A stretch of DNA of 64,000 nucleotides from Mauremys mutica (GCF_020497125.1 NC_059077.1:32811340-32875339); one strand, 5' to 3'. Positions 10,626 through 22,736 are shown, counted from the first letter of the stretch. Notes: a model not told the origin generated them from the sequence alone. A program made the numbers and translations.

Positions 10626-12178
10626 TGGTATGGGGACAGATGATGTAGTCTCATCAAATAACACTTGATCCCTTTCCACTAATATCATAGTAGATGCATA
10701 TTAAAAAGCAGCTACTAAAGTTAGACATTTTTAAATCAGCAGGTCCAGATCATTTGCATCCAACAGTTTTAAAAGAACTGGCTGAGGAGTTCGTTGGACC
10801 ATTAATCTTGATTTGCAGTAAGTCTTTGAATACTGGGGAAATTCCAGAAGACTGGAAAAAAACTAATGTTGTGCCCATATTTTAAAAGGGTAAATGGGAT
10901 GACTTGGGTAATGGCCTAACATTCTGACATCGATCCCAGGCAAGATAATGGAGCGACTGATATGGGACTCGATTAATAAAAAACTAAAGGAAGGTAACAT
11001 AATTCATGTCAATCAACTTGGGTTTATGCAAAAAAAGTTCCTATCTAACTTAATGTCTTTTTTTTTATGAGATTATAAGTTTGGTGTCTAAAAGTATCTG
11101 TATTAATGTAATAGATTTCTGTAAGGCATTTGACTTGGTACTGCTTGACATTTTGATTAAAAAACGAGAAGAACATAAAATTAACATGGCACACATTCAA
11201 TGGGTTAAAGAGTGGCTAATTGATATGTCTCAAAATGTAATTGTAAATAATGGGGACTCGTTGAACAGGTGTATTCCTAGTAAGGTCTAGCAGCGGTCTG
11301 TTCTTGGCCTTACGTTATTTAACATTATCAGTGACATGGCAGAAAACATATAGTCAACACTGATAAAGTTTGCAAATGTCCCAAAAATTGGGGGAGCAGT
11401 AAATAATGAAGAGGACAGGTCACTAATACAGAGCAATCTGGATAGCTCCATAAGATGGCCACAAGGAAATCATATGCAATTTAATAAGGCTAAATGTAAA
11501 TGGATACCTCTAGAAACAAAGAATGTAGACTATACTTACAGGATGGGGGACTGTATCCTGGGAAGCAGTGACTCTGAAAAAGATTTGGGGATCGCAGTGG
11601 ATAATCATCTGAACATGAGCTGACAGTGTGACTCTGTGGCCAAAAGGGCTAATGCCCTTGGATGCATAAATAAGGGATCTCAGGTAGGAGCAGGGATTAT
11701 TTTGTCTCTGGGTGTGGCACTGGTGCAGACACTGCTGGAATACTGTCCAGTTCTGGTGTCCACAATTAAAGAAGGATGTTGAAAAATTGGAGAAGATTCA
11801 GAGAAGAGCCATGAGAATAATTAAAGGATTAGACTACATGCCTTATAGTGATGGACTCAAGGAGCTCTATCTAATTAGATTACCAAAGAGAAGGTTAAGG
11901 AATGACTCGATTACAGTCTATAAGTACATGCAAGGGAAACAAATCTTTAATAATGGGCTCTTCACTCTCTCAGAGGAAGGTATAACACAATCCAATGGCT
12001 GGAAGTTGAAACTAGACAAATTCAGACTGGAAATAAGGTGAATTTTTTTTTAACAGTGAGGAACAATTTACAAAGGGTCATGGTGGGTTCTCCATCACTG
12101 ACAATTTTTAAATCAAGATTAGAGGTCAGACTAGATTATCATAATGGTCCCTTCTGACCTTAAAGTCTATGAGTCTAT
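10626..12178 (+). mobile_element. CR1 LINE, plus orientation, degraded
   Basis: Plus-strand frames keep SAGPDHLHPTVLKELAEE (about 10735), KAFDLVLLDILIKK (about 11130) and LKKDVEKLEKIQRRAMRIIK (about 11775), the order of the CR1 reverse transcriptase and its C-terminal region. The copy ends with AGTCTATGAGTCTATGAG, a CR1-type 3' terminal octamer repeat. It has many frameshifts and is an old copy. Confidence 0.88.
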
Positions 12179-12184
12179 GAGTTT

Positions 12185-12250
12185 TTCTAAAAGGAATACT
12201 CTCAGCCATAGAACTTCCCCAAAATGATTCTGAGAGCATTCCTTTTAGAA
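12185..12250. repeat. Short hairpin between two opposed CR1 copies
   Basis: Arms 12185-12205 and 12230-12250 are 21-bp reverse complements with one mismatch, around a 24-base loop. It lies just after the 3' end of the plus-strand CR1 and before the minus-strand CR1. Confidence 0.85.
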
Positions 12251-13020
12251 TTTTCCCCTTTTTGAAGACAGGTGCAATGTTTGCCCTTCTCCAGTCCTCT
12301 GGGACCTCACCCATCCTCCATGAGTTCTCAAAAATAAGCATTAATGGTTCAGAGATTACTTCGGCTAGTTCCTTTAGTACTCTGGGGTGAATTTTATCAG
12401 GTTCTGACAACTTGAATATATCTATCTTATCTAAATATTTTTAACTTGTTCATTTCCCATTCTGGTCCAAGATCCTCCTTCCTCCTAGTTGTTAATATTA
12501 ACTGTGTGAAGCATCTGGTCACAATTAATCTTTTTAGTGAAGACCGAATTGAAAAAGGTATTAAGTGCTCAGTCTTATGTCTTCTGTCATTGCTCTCCTC
12601 CCTTCCCCATTAAGTAATGGACTTACCCTTTCTTTTGACATTCTCTTACTTCTAATGTATTTGGAGAACCTCTTCTAATTGCCTTTTATGACCCTTGCTA
12701 AGTATAGCTCATTTTATACCTTACCCTTTCTGATTTTGTCCCTACATGCTTGTGCTATCGTTTTATATGCATCCTTAGCAATTTGTCCTTGTTTCCATTT
12801 TTTGTATGATTCCTTTTTGATTTTCGAGTCCTAAAAGAGCTCTTGATGCCATCATATTGGTCTCTTACGATTCCTCCTGTCTTTCCCCTGCATCTGGATA
12901 ATTTGCTGTTGTGCCTCTCATATTGTCACTTTTAGAAACTGCCAGCTCTCCTTTTTCACTTAGATAACCTTCATTTCTACATCCTTTATTTCTGATGTAC
13001 TAGTACGCTCAACAATTTTT
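12251..13020 (-). mobile_element. CR1 LINE fragment, minus orientation
   Basis: The minus strand encodes EPDKIHPRVLKELAEVISEP and VPEDWRRANIAPVFKKG, the start of the CR1 reverse-transcriptase domain. The region upstream (to about 13020) is the linker between endonuclease and RT. It is broken by stops. The 3' part of the element is missing. Confidence 0.85.
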
Positions 13021-13551
13021 CTAAGTCCGTATTGTGTAAGAGTTAAACAGTTCACGTAAAAATCACAGCACAGTACTTATAAATACACACTGCACTTCCA
13101 CTGTTCTTGATACCAGAATTTACTTTGGCCTGGGCCCAAAACCCCCAAATTAGGTGTAAAAAACGTAGAATTTTTGAAGTAGTTGTGTCCGTTGTTGGGC
13201 GTGAATTCTACTTACAGCAAATATTTAATACAAAACAAATACTTAGCTGCTGGTCCTGAATTTGAGATTCCACCTGCTCTGGGATATATTAATAATTTAA
13301 ATGGGAATTAGTATTATATGAAGAACTTGAAATATTGTTCTATTTAATCATTTCAGAAGGCAGTAGAGTACTTCAAGAATTAAAACTAACATTACAATTA
13401 TACTCTCCTCCAATTTCAGTGCATCGCAATCCACAATGAAAGTACTGATTATTTCTGTTGTGTGTTAGAAATCCAGTATGGTTCAAAATTGTTTCACTTG
13501 TTTCTTCTCATCCTCATTTGTTTTATCACCTCTTGTCTCTCGTTTCACATT
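13021..13551. other. Gene-free stretch
   Basis: AT-rich, nothing recognised. Confidence 0.4.
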
Positions 13552-13676
13552 AAGATTGTAAGATCTTTGTGGCAAGGACTGTCTTTTTTTTTTATTTATT
13601 GTGTACAGCGCCTAGACCATAAGGGCTCCAATTCCTGATTGGGGCCTCTAAGTGTTACCACCATACAAATAATAAG
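13552..13676 (+). mobile_element. MIR/L2-like 3' tail
   Basis: Contains AGATTGTAAGATCTTTGTGG, then TGTACAGCGCCTAGACC and a TACAAATAATAA end, typical of CORE-SINE/L2 tails. Confidence 0.6.
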
Positions 13677-13699
13677 AGGAACATAAGGATGGCCATAGT

Positions 13700-16138
13700 G
13701 GGTATAACTGTGCCTCAGTGAGGATGCCAAATTCAGGACAAACTGCTGAGAAATAGGGCAGATACACCCCAAGACTGGTGGCTAACCCCCCATAGGATAT
13801 ACCAAACCAGCAACAAACTAAACTTCTGTTTCAGCACACTGGCTAACAAGAAGTCATAAAAGCAGTTTCCTGAGGCACGCCAGTCTTTGTATCACCACCA
13901 AAAACACTGGATTTAAAGATGAGTGGTTCATTTCTGAACCACTTAAAGGAGGGGAAAGTGATCAGGAACAGTCAGCATGGATTCACCAAGGGCAAGTCAT
14001 GCCTGACTAACCTAGTTGCCTTCTATGATGAGATGACCGGCTCTGTGGATGAGGGGAAAGCAGTGGATGTGCTATTTCTGGACTTTAGCAAAGCTTTTGA
14101 TACAGTCTCCCACAGTATTCTTGCCAGCAAGTTAAAGAAGTCTGTGCTGGATGAATGGACGGTAAGGTGGATAGAAAACTGGCTAGATGGTCGGGCTCAA
14201 CGGGTAGTGATCAATGGTTCCATGTCTAGATGGCAGCCGGTATCAAGTGGAGTGCCCCAAGGGTCGGTGCTGGGGCCGGTTTTGTTCAATATCTTCATTA
14301 ACGATCTGGAGGATGGCGTGGACTGCACCCTTAGCAAGTTTGCAGATGACACTAAACTGGGAGGAGTGGTTGATACGCTGGAGGGTAGGGATAGGATACA
14401 GAGGGACCTAGACAAATTAGAGGATTGGGCCAAAAGAAATATGACGAGGTTCAACAAGGACAAGTGCAGAGTCCTGCATTTAGGACGGAAGAATCCCATG
14501 CACTGCTATAGACTAGGGACCGAATGGCTGGGCAGCAGTTCTGCAGAAAGGGACCTAGGGGTTACAGTGGACGAAAAGCTGAATATGAGTCAACAGTGTG
14601 CCCTTGTTGCCAAGAAGGCTAATGGCATTTTGGGTTGTATAAGTAGGGGCATTTCCAGCAGATCGAGGGATGTGATCATTCCCCTCTATTCAGCACTGGT
14701 GAGGCCTCATTTGGAGTACTGTGTCCAGTTTTGGGCCCCACACTACAAGAAGGATGTGGATAAATTGGAGAGAGTCTAGCGGAGGGCAACAAAAATGATT
14801 AGGGGGCTGGAGCACATGACTTACGAGGAGAGGCTGAGGGAACTGAGATTGTTTAGCCTGCAGAAGAGAAGAATGAGGGGGGATTTGATAGCTGCTTTCA
14901 ACTACCTGAAAGGGGGTTCCAAAGAGGATGGATCTAGACTGTTCTCAGTGGTAGAAGATGACAGAACAAGGAGTAATGGTCTCAAGTTGCAGAGGGGGAG
15001 GTTTAGGTTGGACATTAGGAAAAACTTTTTCACTAGTAGGGTGGTGAAGCACTGGAATGGGTTACCTAGGGAGGTGGTGGAATCTCCTTCCTTAGAGGTT
15101 TTTAAGGTCAGGCTTGACAAAGCCCTGGCTGGGATGATTTAGTTGGGTTTGGTCCTGCTTTGAGCAGGGGGTTGGACTAGATGACCTCCTGAGGTCCCTT
15201 CTAACCCTGAGATTCTATGATTCTATGATTCTATGATTACAACCAGTCTCATCAAATAAAAGGGCCTTCTGATCCCAGTGGACCAGCCACACACCCAGGT
15301 CAATTTGTAACTTAGATCCTACCCAAAAATTACGCTGATGCCAATCCCTTAGTATCTAAACTCTAAAGGTTTATTCATAAAAAGAAAGAAAGGTGAGAGT
15401 TAAAATTGGTTAAAGGAATCAAATACATACAGTAATTGCAAAGTTCTTGGTTCAGGCTCGTAGAAGTGATGGAATAAACTGCTGGCTTAATAAGTCTCTG
15501 GTTGCTTCCAAATCACTGGAAATCCCTTGGTTAAAATGCTCCCATTAGTATAAGTCCATAGTCCTCATTATGGAGCAGGATAGAGGCAAAATGGAGGTGT
15601 TTCCAGGGCCATTTATATCCTCTGCCATGTGATGGGAAACCCATTGTTTCAAACAAAAACCTCAGCACAGCTAGTGGAAAATCACAGGTGACCAGATAGT
15701 GTTTGGAGTCACATGGGCAAGTCACATGTTCATGCCCAATCTCAGTCATCGCAGGAAGCCATTACCTATACTCCAGACAGCACATTTACATGACAGTCCA
15801 CTCAGTGTAGATGGGTGTCTCCCATTGTGAGTTAAGTGTCCTTTTGATGGGACACTCAATTTGAATACTCCCTCCAAGATGTTCTGGCTAACTACTTCAT
15901 AGGTGTCACCCCAAGAGCAAACATTTGAAATCCAGGTATAGAGCTAGATGAAGGTAATATTCATACGTTCAAATACAAAAATGATCCATGCATACAGCCA
16001 GCATAATCATAACCAGCAAATCATAACCTTTTCATAGACACCACACTTGACAACCTTTGTACAAGGTTTGCTGCAAATATATAACAGTGGTTGCAACAAT
16101 GTTCTATATGGTCATGTTTTAATCAGATAATGTCACAG
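13700..16138 (-). mobile_element. LTR-like element, minus orientation, split by CR1
   Basis: The two parts (about 13700-13928 and 15239-16138) belong to one repeat that I recall as common in turtle genomes. On the minus strand a TATA-like ATATAAATGG lies near 15615 and an AATAAACC near 15370, in promoter-to-poly(A) order. The outer end near 16138 reads TGTGACATTATCTG on that strand. The CR1 copy at 13929-15238 sits inside it. I see no coding region. The target duplication was not found. Confidence 0.5.
13929..15238 (+). pseudogene. 5'-truncated CR1 LINE, ORF2 with one stop
   Basis: Encodes the second half of CR1 ORF2. In order: reverse-transcriptase motifs [44 protein letters not shown] and FADDTKLGG (catalytic DD), then the C-terminal region ending [20 protein letters not shown]. 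The frame is open to 15142 except for one TAG at 14777-14779, which probably replaced CAG. The 3' end GGACTAGATGACCTCCTGAGG and three copies of GATTCTAT are diagnostic of CR1. CR1 moves by target-primed reverse transcription; 5' truncation is usual. It is the best kept of the short CR1 copies here and lies in an LTR-like element. Confidence 0.93.
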
Positions 16139-16346
16139 TGGGTCAGATCAATGGTCCATCTAGCCTAGTATCCTGTCTTCTAACAGAGGCCAATGCTAGG
16201 TGCTTCAGAGAAGTAACTGCATCTCCCTCTGGGTCTGTATAACACCTAGATGTGGAATCTACAACAATATAAGAAAATAATAGTGCTTCTAGGATATCCA
16301 GTGGGGTCTGGGACCTTTTACTGCTTGTTATAGACCATGAATCCAA
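16139..16346 (-). mobile_element. CR1 3' end fragment, minus orientation
   Basis: Plus-strand GGTCAGATCAATGGTCCATC, then CTAGTATCCTGTCTTCTAACAG, is the reverse complement of the CR1 3' untranslated end. It abuts the LTR-like element. Confidence 0.75.
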
Positions 16347-16382
16347 GGCTTTGGTTTTGGCCTTGCAAAACCAAAGCTATAT

Positions 16383-16440
16383 GACTAAGACCATGTCTAC
16401 ACTACCACTTACATCAACAAAACGTATGTCACGCGGGGGT
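16383..16440. mobile_element. Harbinger-type terminal fragment
   Basis: ACCATGTCTACACTACCACTT resembles the CCATGTCTACACT termini of the Harbinger MITEs in this window. Only one end is present. Confidence 0.4.
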
Positions 16441-17883
16441 GTGAAAAATGCTTCATAGCTCATCAGTCCCATTTCATAGGCCAGGGAGGGGAACAAGGCC
16501 ATTGCCTGGTCTTACCCACCCACCCCTTTTTGGAGACTTATACCTCAGGGGAGCGCTGGAGCGAGCAGCCCCTGTGCTCCCCAGAATACAGCAACTTCTA
16601 CTGGGTTTGATCTTGCCCCCATACCATTTAAATCAGTGATGCAGCATGTGAGCAGCCTTTGTACAGCTCTACAAGAGCAAAGAGCCTTTATCCTTCCCCT
16701 GTCCAGCTGCTCAGAGGCCTCTCATGATGCAGCATGAAAAGCAGACATTTTTAGTGTCAAATGTACAGTTCATTAATGTTTTTACCATATAGTGTTCTGC
16801 AGCTTTTAAGAATGTATACTAAAATCTTGATGCAACAGAATCCAGTCTAGACTGTAAAAGCAAGCAACCTATTGACTTGTTTTAACTCATTTATTCATGG
16901 TTGTTCCCCCTCCCCATTTGGTGGGGGGGAAGTTCCTTTGATACAGCTGGTTTATAAGAAGACTTCTCCTCCCACTCACTTCTATTTTCTGCTCTACATA
17001 TTCACTTTAATCTCCCGTGAAGCTAAACTGAAATGCCAGTGAAGTTCAAGAGGAGGATACTGTCTGCTTTGCCCTTGTGACCTCCGATATAATTTATTTT
17101 TCGTGAAAGTGTGACAGACAGGGGTACATTCTTCACAAATAAAGCTATTTCATATACCGTATTTTACCCCAGCGGTTGCATGTTCTGTAATGCTGCACAA
17201 AAGCAACTGCAGCCATTATCAATTCCTCTGCTTAGTCATTTTAATAATGTTGTTAAAGAACCAAATTAAAGTGTCCTAGGAATTGTTTCCCAGTAGTAGG
17301 TAGGTTACATCAGACAAACAAATATACTGCATAGAGTAAAGAAAAAAATACCCCTTTTCAAAAATATTCTGTCAATTAAAAGAAAAGTAATATGTTCTGT
17401 TTTTCTAAATGCTGTTTTAATTATTATTAGTATCTTTATGAACATGAACTAACAAGTAGAACCAGTTTGGAATACAATACCACAGGAATCTGAAAAAAAT
17501 CAGGGAATCTAGGCAAATAAGATTTGTGAATAGAAGGGTAAATATGAATAAACTTTGCAGAAATAATTTTTAAATTGATTTTTGACTCGGTGTCTCATAT
17601 GCAGATCCAGTTGAAACATGTCTAGAATTCTGCAAAGCTATTTGTTTGGCCACCCGCTACAAAGTACACAATTTTATGTACAATCTGATTCCCTCCCTGC
17701 CTGCTCTCATTCTCTCTCTTTCACACACACACACACATGCACACATGCCCCAAACTCTTACACCAGCTAAATGAAGGGGAGTTAAAGCCCAAGGGGCAAC
17801 CGGGAATATGTCCAGAACTGCTGTGTGTATTGATGGAGGGGTTAAGAGGAAGTCTGATCTTGTGGTTAAGGGATTGGACGGGA
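16441..17883. other. Gene-free stretch with a (CA)n tract
   Basis: No exon recognised. A TC-rich then (CA)n tract lies at 17705-17745. The rest is AT-rich single-copy-looking DNA. Confidence 0.45.
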
Positions 17884-18179
17884 CTTAGGGCATGTCTGTA
17901 TTAAGCGCTGGATCGACGGACAGCAATCGATCCAGCGGGGGTCAATTTATAAATCGACCACTGAGTGCTCTCCCATTGACTCCGGTACTCCACCGGAGTG
18001 AGAAGCATAGGCGGAGTTGATGGGGGAGCGTCAGCCATCAGCTTACCACAGTGAAGACACCACGGTAAGTAGATCTAAGTATGTCGACTTCAGCGACATT
18101 ATTCACGTAGCTGAAGTTGTGTAACTTAGATCAATTTCCCCTCCCCCTCCCCACCTTCCCAGTGTAGACCAGACCTTAG
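17884..18179. mobile_element. PIF/Harbinger MITE
   Basis: Left end TTAGGGCATGTCTGTATT and right end GTGTAGACCAGACCTTA form imperfect inverted termini of the GGNCATGTCTACACT type, with TTA at both outer edges, the usual 3-bp target of PIF/Harbinger. The interior has further inverted bits such as the pair around GTACTCCACCGGAGTGAG. No coding region. Confidence 0.65.
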
Positions 18180-18385
18180 AAGATCTGGGTTCTGTTCCTA
18201 GTTTTGTCACAGACCTTCGGCGAGTCATTTCACCCCTCTGTGCCTCTGTTTCACATCTGTATAATGGGTATAGTGTTGCTCCCTTGCTAGTCATGTCTAT
18301 TTACAGTCAAACAGCTTCAGGATTGTCCTCTACAACGTGCGTGCACAGTGCCTAGCACAACGGTCCATAATTTTGGTTTATTGAG
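18180..18385 (+). mobile_element. MIR-like SINE fragment
   Basis: TCTGGGTTCTGTTCCTAG, CTCTGTGCCTCTGTTTCACATCTG and CAGTGCCTAGCACAACGG follow the order of the MIR core and tail. Confidence 0.6.
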
Positions 18386-18401
18386 TTAAAGTGCCCCATG
18401 G

Positions 18402-19475
18402 TGCCTCATGCCCTTCCAGAATGTGGAGAGTGGCTAAAGTTAAACCACTGAAATCCAGGAAATACTAAGTTAAGGTACACACCACCCACACAACACAGCC
18501 TTAATTCTGCACCCCTGGTAATAGTTAAGTAATGTTGGTGCAAAGGTAAACAAACTGCAAAGGGAAGTGATGGATTCTATATTTCTTGACGGCTTCAGAT
18601 GAAGACTGGATGCCTTTCTGGAAGGTATGCTTTAGCCAAACACAAATTATGAGGCTCAGACCAGGAGTTAATGGATGAAATGCTATGGCTTGTATGATAT
18701 AGGAAGTCAGTCAGACTAGATGATTTAATTCTCCCTTCTGGCCTTAAAATCTATGTAGCTATAGTAAGTAGACATGAGGAAGTATTAAAAGAACATGCTG
18801 TTGTTTGTGTTATGTTCCACAGATTGGAATTTCAGCATTTATCTGCATTCACTACATCTGCATTGACAGTGCTAGATGTAACTATAACTGAAAAGTAGAT
18901 GGATTGTGATCTGTCATGTGGCCGTGATATGAAGAGAGATGCATGTGTACCCTAAGAGTTAAAGCAAGCCTCATTTCAGTGCTGAATGTTGTAGGTTGTA
19001 TCAGTAGAGGTGCACAAAGGATTGTCAGCAGTCTGGTGGCATATATGACATTGGCCTCCAGGCCTTAATAAGAGGTAAGTAAAGGCAGTATCTTAAAAGG
19101 AATCCTCTGGACAAGGGTGAAGGAGTGGTAACAGTTAGCAAGTCTGGGATGGTTTGTGTGGAGTAGGCTCAGTGTTTGAGTGTAGGCCAGGTGTAGGTAG
19201 CTCCTGTTTGCTATACATGACCTAAACCCAAGCTCTGCCTTAGCAAAGAGAAGGTGTTAGATTTTGTCCTACAGTGCTCATGTGCTCTGTTGCCAGAGTG
19301 TAGCATCTTTGCTGAAGGAGTGCTAATCTGTGTGTTATTGGTACGCTGAGGCATTGCTCAAAGAAAGCAGAGTTACCATTGGGTCATGGGAATGCCACGT
19401 ACCTTAACTTTATATTTCCTGGAACCCAGAGGTTTACGTTCAGCCATTCTCCACATTTTGGAAGGGCATGAGGCA
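18402..19475. repeat. 77-bp inverted arms around a 920-bp spacer
   Basis: Bases 18402-18478 and 19399-19475 are reverse complements at about 66 of 77 positions by eye. The outer termini read TGCCTCATGCCCTTCC. The spacer holds a CR1 3' end (about 18540-18765) and other non-coding sequence. Neither a transposase nor a clear target duplication was found. It may be a fold-back element, or two opposed copies of one repeat. Confidence 0.75.
18540..18765 (+). mobile_element. CR1 3' end fragment, plus orientation
   Basis: GTCAGACTAGATGATTTAAT, then TCTGGCCTTAAAATCTATG, is the CR1 terminal region. The preceding 150 bases match the last coding and untranslated part in style. Confidence 0.7.
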
Positions 19476-19499
19476 ATCTTAATTCTGCATTAACAAAGT

Positions 19500-21310
19500 T
19501 TTGGGACATTTAATTTCCTTGTTTTAAAAAAAATCTAAATTGATTGAAACTATAGTAAATAACAGAATTATCAGACACTTAGATTAACATGATTTGTTGG
19601 GGAAGAGTCAACATGGCTTTTGTAAGGAAACTCATACATCACCAATCTATTAGAATTCTTTGAGGGGGGTCAACAAACATTTGGACAAGGTTTCAGAGTA
19701 GCAGCCGTGTTAGTCTGTATCCGCAAAAAAAACAGGAGTACTTGTGGCACCTTAAAGACTAACAAATTTATTGTAGCATGAGCTTTCGTGAGCTAAAGCT
19801 CACTTCTTCGGATGCATAGAATGGAACACACAGACAGGAGATATTTATACATACAGAGAACATGAAAAGGTGGAAGTATGCATACCAACAGGCAGAGTCT
19901 AATCAATTGAGATGAGCTATCGTTAGCAGGAGGAAAAAAAACTTTTTGAAGTGATAATTAAGATGGCCCATAGAAGGTGTGAGGAGAACTTAACATAGGG
20001 AAATAGAGGTGATGCAATGTATATAGTGTACTTGGACTTTCACAAAGCCTTTGACAAGGTACCTCACCAAAGGCTCTTGTGCAAAGTAAGCTGTCATGGG
20101 ATAAGAGGGAAGGTTCTCTCATGGATCAGTAACTGGTTAAAAGACAGAAAACAAAGAGTAGGAATAAGTGGTCAGTTTTCAGAATGGAGAGAAGTAAACA
20201 GTGATGTTCCCCAGGAATCTTTACTGAAACCAGTGCTGTTCAACATATTCATAAATGATCTGGAAAGAGGGGTAAACAGTGAGATGGCAAGATTCAGAGA
20301 TGATACAAAATTACTCAAAATAGTTAAGTCGAAAGCAGACTGTGAAGAGTTAGAGGGCTCTCAGAAAACTGGATGACTGACAAAATGGCAGCTGAAATTC
20401 AATGTTGATAAATGCAAAGTAATGCACATTGGAAAACATAATCCCAACTATACATATAAAATGATGGGGTCTAAATTAGCTGTTACCACTCAAGAAAGAG
20501 ATCTTGGAGTCATTGTGGATAGTTCTCTGACAACATCTTCTCAATGTGCAGCAGCAGTCAAAAAAGCTAACAGAATGTTAGGAACCATTATGAAAGAAAT
20601 AGCTATTAAGACAGAAAATATCATACTGCCACTATGTAAATCCATGGTACACCCATATTTTGAATACTGCATGCAATTCTAGTCATCCCATCTCAAAAAT
20701 ATATATATATTAGAATTGGAAAAGAGAGAAAGAAGGGCAACAAAAATGAGTAAGGGTATGAAACAGTTTCCATATGAGGAGAGGTTAAAAAGACTGGACT
20801 TTTTCATCTTGGAAAAGAGATGACTAAGAGGAGATGTGATAAAAGTCTATAAAATTGTGACTGGTGTGGAGAAAGTGAATAAGGAAGTGTTATTTACTCT
20901 TTCCCATAAGAACTAGGGGTCACATAATGAAATTAATAGGCAGCATGTTTAAAGCAAACCAAAGAAAGTACTTCATACAATGCACAGTCAACCTGTGGAA
21001 CTCATTGCCAAGGGATGTTGTGAAGGACAAAACTATAATGTGGTTCATAAAAGAATTAGGTAATTTCAAAGAGGATAGGTCCATCAATGGCTATTACCCA
21101 AGATGGTAATGAATGCACTCCCATGCTCGGGGTGTCCTTAGCCTCCAATTGCCAGAAGCTGGGAGTGGACAACAGGGGCTAGATCACTCCATGATTGTTG
21201 ATTCTGTTCATTCCCTCTGAAGCACCTGGCACTGGCCACTGTCAGAAGACAAGATACTGGGTTAGATGGACCATTGGTCTGACCAAGTATGGCTGTTCTG
21301 ACGTTGTTAT
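19500..21310 (+). mobile_element. CR1 LINE, plus orientation, split by a SINE
   Basis: Plus-strand frames encode broken RT: IVYLDFHKAFDKVPHQRLL (20026), EWREVNSDVPQESLLKPVLF (20185; normal [10 protein letters not shown] altered), FRDDTKLLKIVKSK (20294, where FADD is changed to FRDD), then HIGKHNPNYTYKMMGSKLAV, and a C-terminal part to about 21105. The tail, with CACTGTCAGAAGACAAGATA, ends near 21310. The upstream part 19500-19690 is separated from the rest by a retroposon at 19691-20007. The altered RT catalytic block shows it is dead. Confidence 0.9.
19691..20007 (+). mobile_element. SINE-like retroposon (turtle type)
   Basis: Starts TTTCAGAGTAGCAGCCGTG, with TTAGTCTGTATCCGC, GTGGCACCTTAAAGACTAAC, GAGCTTTCGTGAGCTAAAGC and TTCTTCGGATGCA, then a 190-base tail ending near GGGAAATAGA. 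This repeat is characteristic of turtle genomes in my memory. It is inserted in the CR1 codons between VNKHLDKG and VYLDF. No long target duplication is visible. Confidence 0.8.
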
Positions 21311-22081
21311 ATTCTGTACCTTTATGTATCACAGTCCAGCCCTTCCATTGCATCTGGGTCACTGACAATGATTAGCCTGGACACAGAATGTACTGGGTGT
21401 ATGTGAGGCCCTTCACTGCCACAGCATCATCTCCTCAGTGTGCATTTCTCCACCTGTCCAGCACAGCCTGGTTCTCCCTCCTCTCCATGGAGAGACAGGC
21501 ATTGGCATGGGACCCACAGATTGAGGAGCGAGAGAGGGCACAGGAACAGTGCAGTGACAAGCATGAAGTGAGTGAGGATATTTCGAGGGGGCAGACATTG
21601 AGAGACATGGGGGATTTGGGTGGAAAAGAGATGAAGCCGCCCCAATATCTCCCACTGTGCAACTCTGCCTCCAGGCCTGCTTTCCACCCCATTCTTCACA
21701 GCATTGTTCCAACACTCCCTCATATTGTCCTTCACTGCTCCAACCCTACCATTTTCCCTCCAGCTGTCCAGATTTCCCCCACCTCCCGAGCCCTGGCACT
21801 GCTCCAACTCCTCCAATATTCCCTCTATCTTGGCCATTGCTCTGACCACCCCAACATCCCCATTTCTTCAAGTCCCCCACCACCACATGCCCACAGCTGC
21901 ACCCTCTTTCTTGCCACTCCATGCCTCTGCTAAGCCTGGACTGGCGGTGGAAAGGTGGCAGGGCTTTGAGGAGTGCACGTGGCAGCTGGAGGTAAAAAGG
22001 GACAGGAGAGTGGAGATGCAGAGTCCCTGCCCATAATTTGGACCTAATATATGGGGAAGGGGCTCTATACATCCATAGGAG
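21311..22081. other. Gene-free stretch, C-rich low complexity
   Basis: CCACC/CTCC-rich text keeps long frames open on both strands (for example 21388-21933 plus and 21427-21849 minus). None shows a protein family signature or splice-bounded structure. Confidence 0.5.
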
Positions 22082-22089
22082 CATAAGAG

Positions 22090-22336
22090 CAGGGGCGGTC
22101 GCTGGTCCCGCGGCTCCAGGGGACCTCTTGCAGACGTGCCTGCGGAGGATCCACTGGTCCCGCAGCTCCGGTGGAGCATCCGCAGGCATGCCTGCAGGAG
22201 GTCCACTGGAGCCGCGGGACCAGCGGAACCTCCGCAGTCATGCCTGCGGGAGGTCCCCCAGAGCCGCCTGCCACCCTCCCGGCAAAATGCCGCCCCAAGC
22301 ACGCGCTTGGTGCGCTGGGGTCTGGAGCCGGCCCTG
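22090..22336. mobile_element. Non-autonomous hAT element
   Basis: Starts CAGGGGCGGTC, ends CTGGAGCCGGCCCTG, and is flanked by exact 8-bp repeats CATAAGAG (22082-22089 and 22337-22344). The interior has several CCGCGGCTCC / GGTCCGC repeats in both directions. It shares the CCCCAAGCACGCGCTTGG block with the elements at 24032 and 36028. Confidence 0.9.
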
Positions 22337-22344
22337 CATAAGAG

Positions 22345-22736
22345 GTTCAGAGAGGTGTGAAGTGGCCCCTGTATCTCAATGTGATGTTCTCAGTTGAATG
22401 AGACCACCCTGTTCAGATGAATATAGCCTGAAACAACAGCTCTAAGAGGTGTGAACTGCTCCATTCATCTCAGGGGATTTTTTCCCTACCTCCTCCCGCA
22501 GGCAGAGACCACCAAATCCTCTTTCACACTTGGGGGAGGTCTCTGCCATCCCTAAGGGTAGGGGTTGCAGCTGCTCCATTCCTCCCTTTCCCTCTTGGTG
22601 TGAGGCTTGAGCCCCTTTTGCCTTTCCCCGGAGAGATGGGACTTCGAATGGGAGGCATCTCCCACCACTAGCTGGCCAGGACAACAGGATCGGGGGTGGG
22701 GAAGAGTCAGCAGCTTCAAACAGGAAGAAAGATTGC
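22345..22736. other. Gene-free stretch
   Basis: Mixed-composition DNA between two hAT elements. A long minus-strand frame runs through it and into the GC-rich neighbour but has no family features. Confidence 0.4.

Noticed and set aside
21388..22397. Several 100-181 codon frames on both strands
   Set aside because: C-rich low-complexity sequence and a hAT element. No conserved motif or splice structure.
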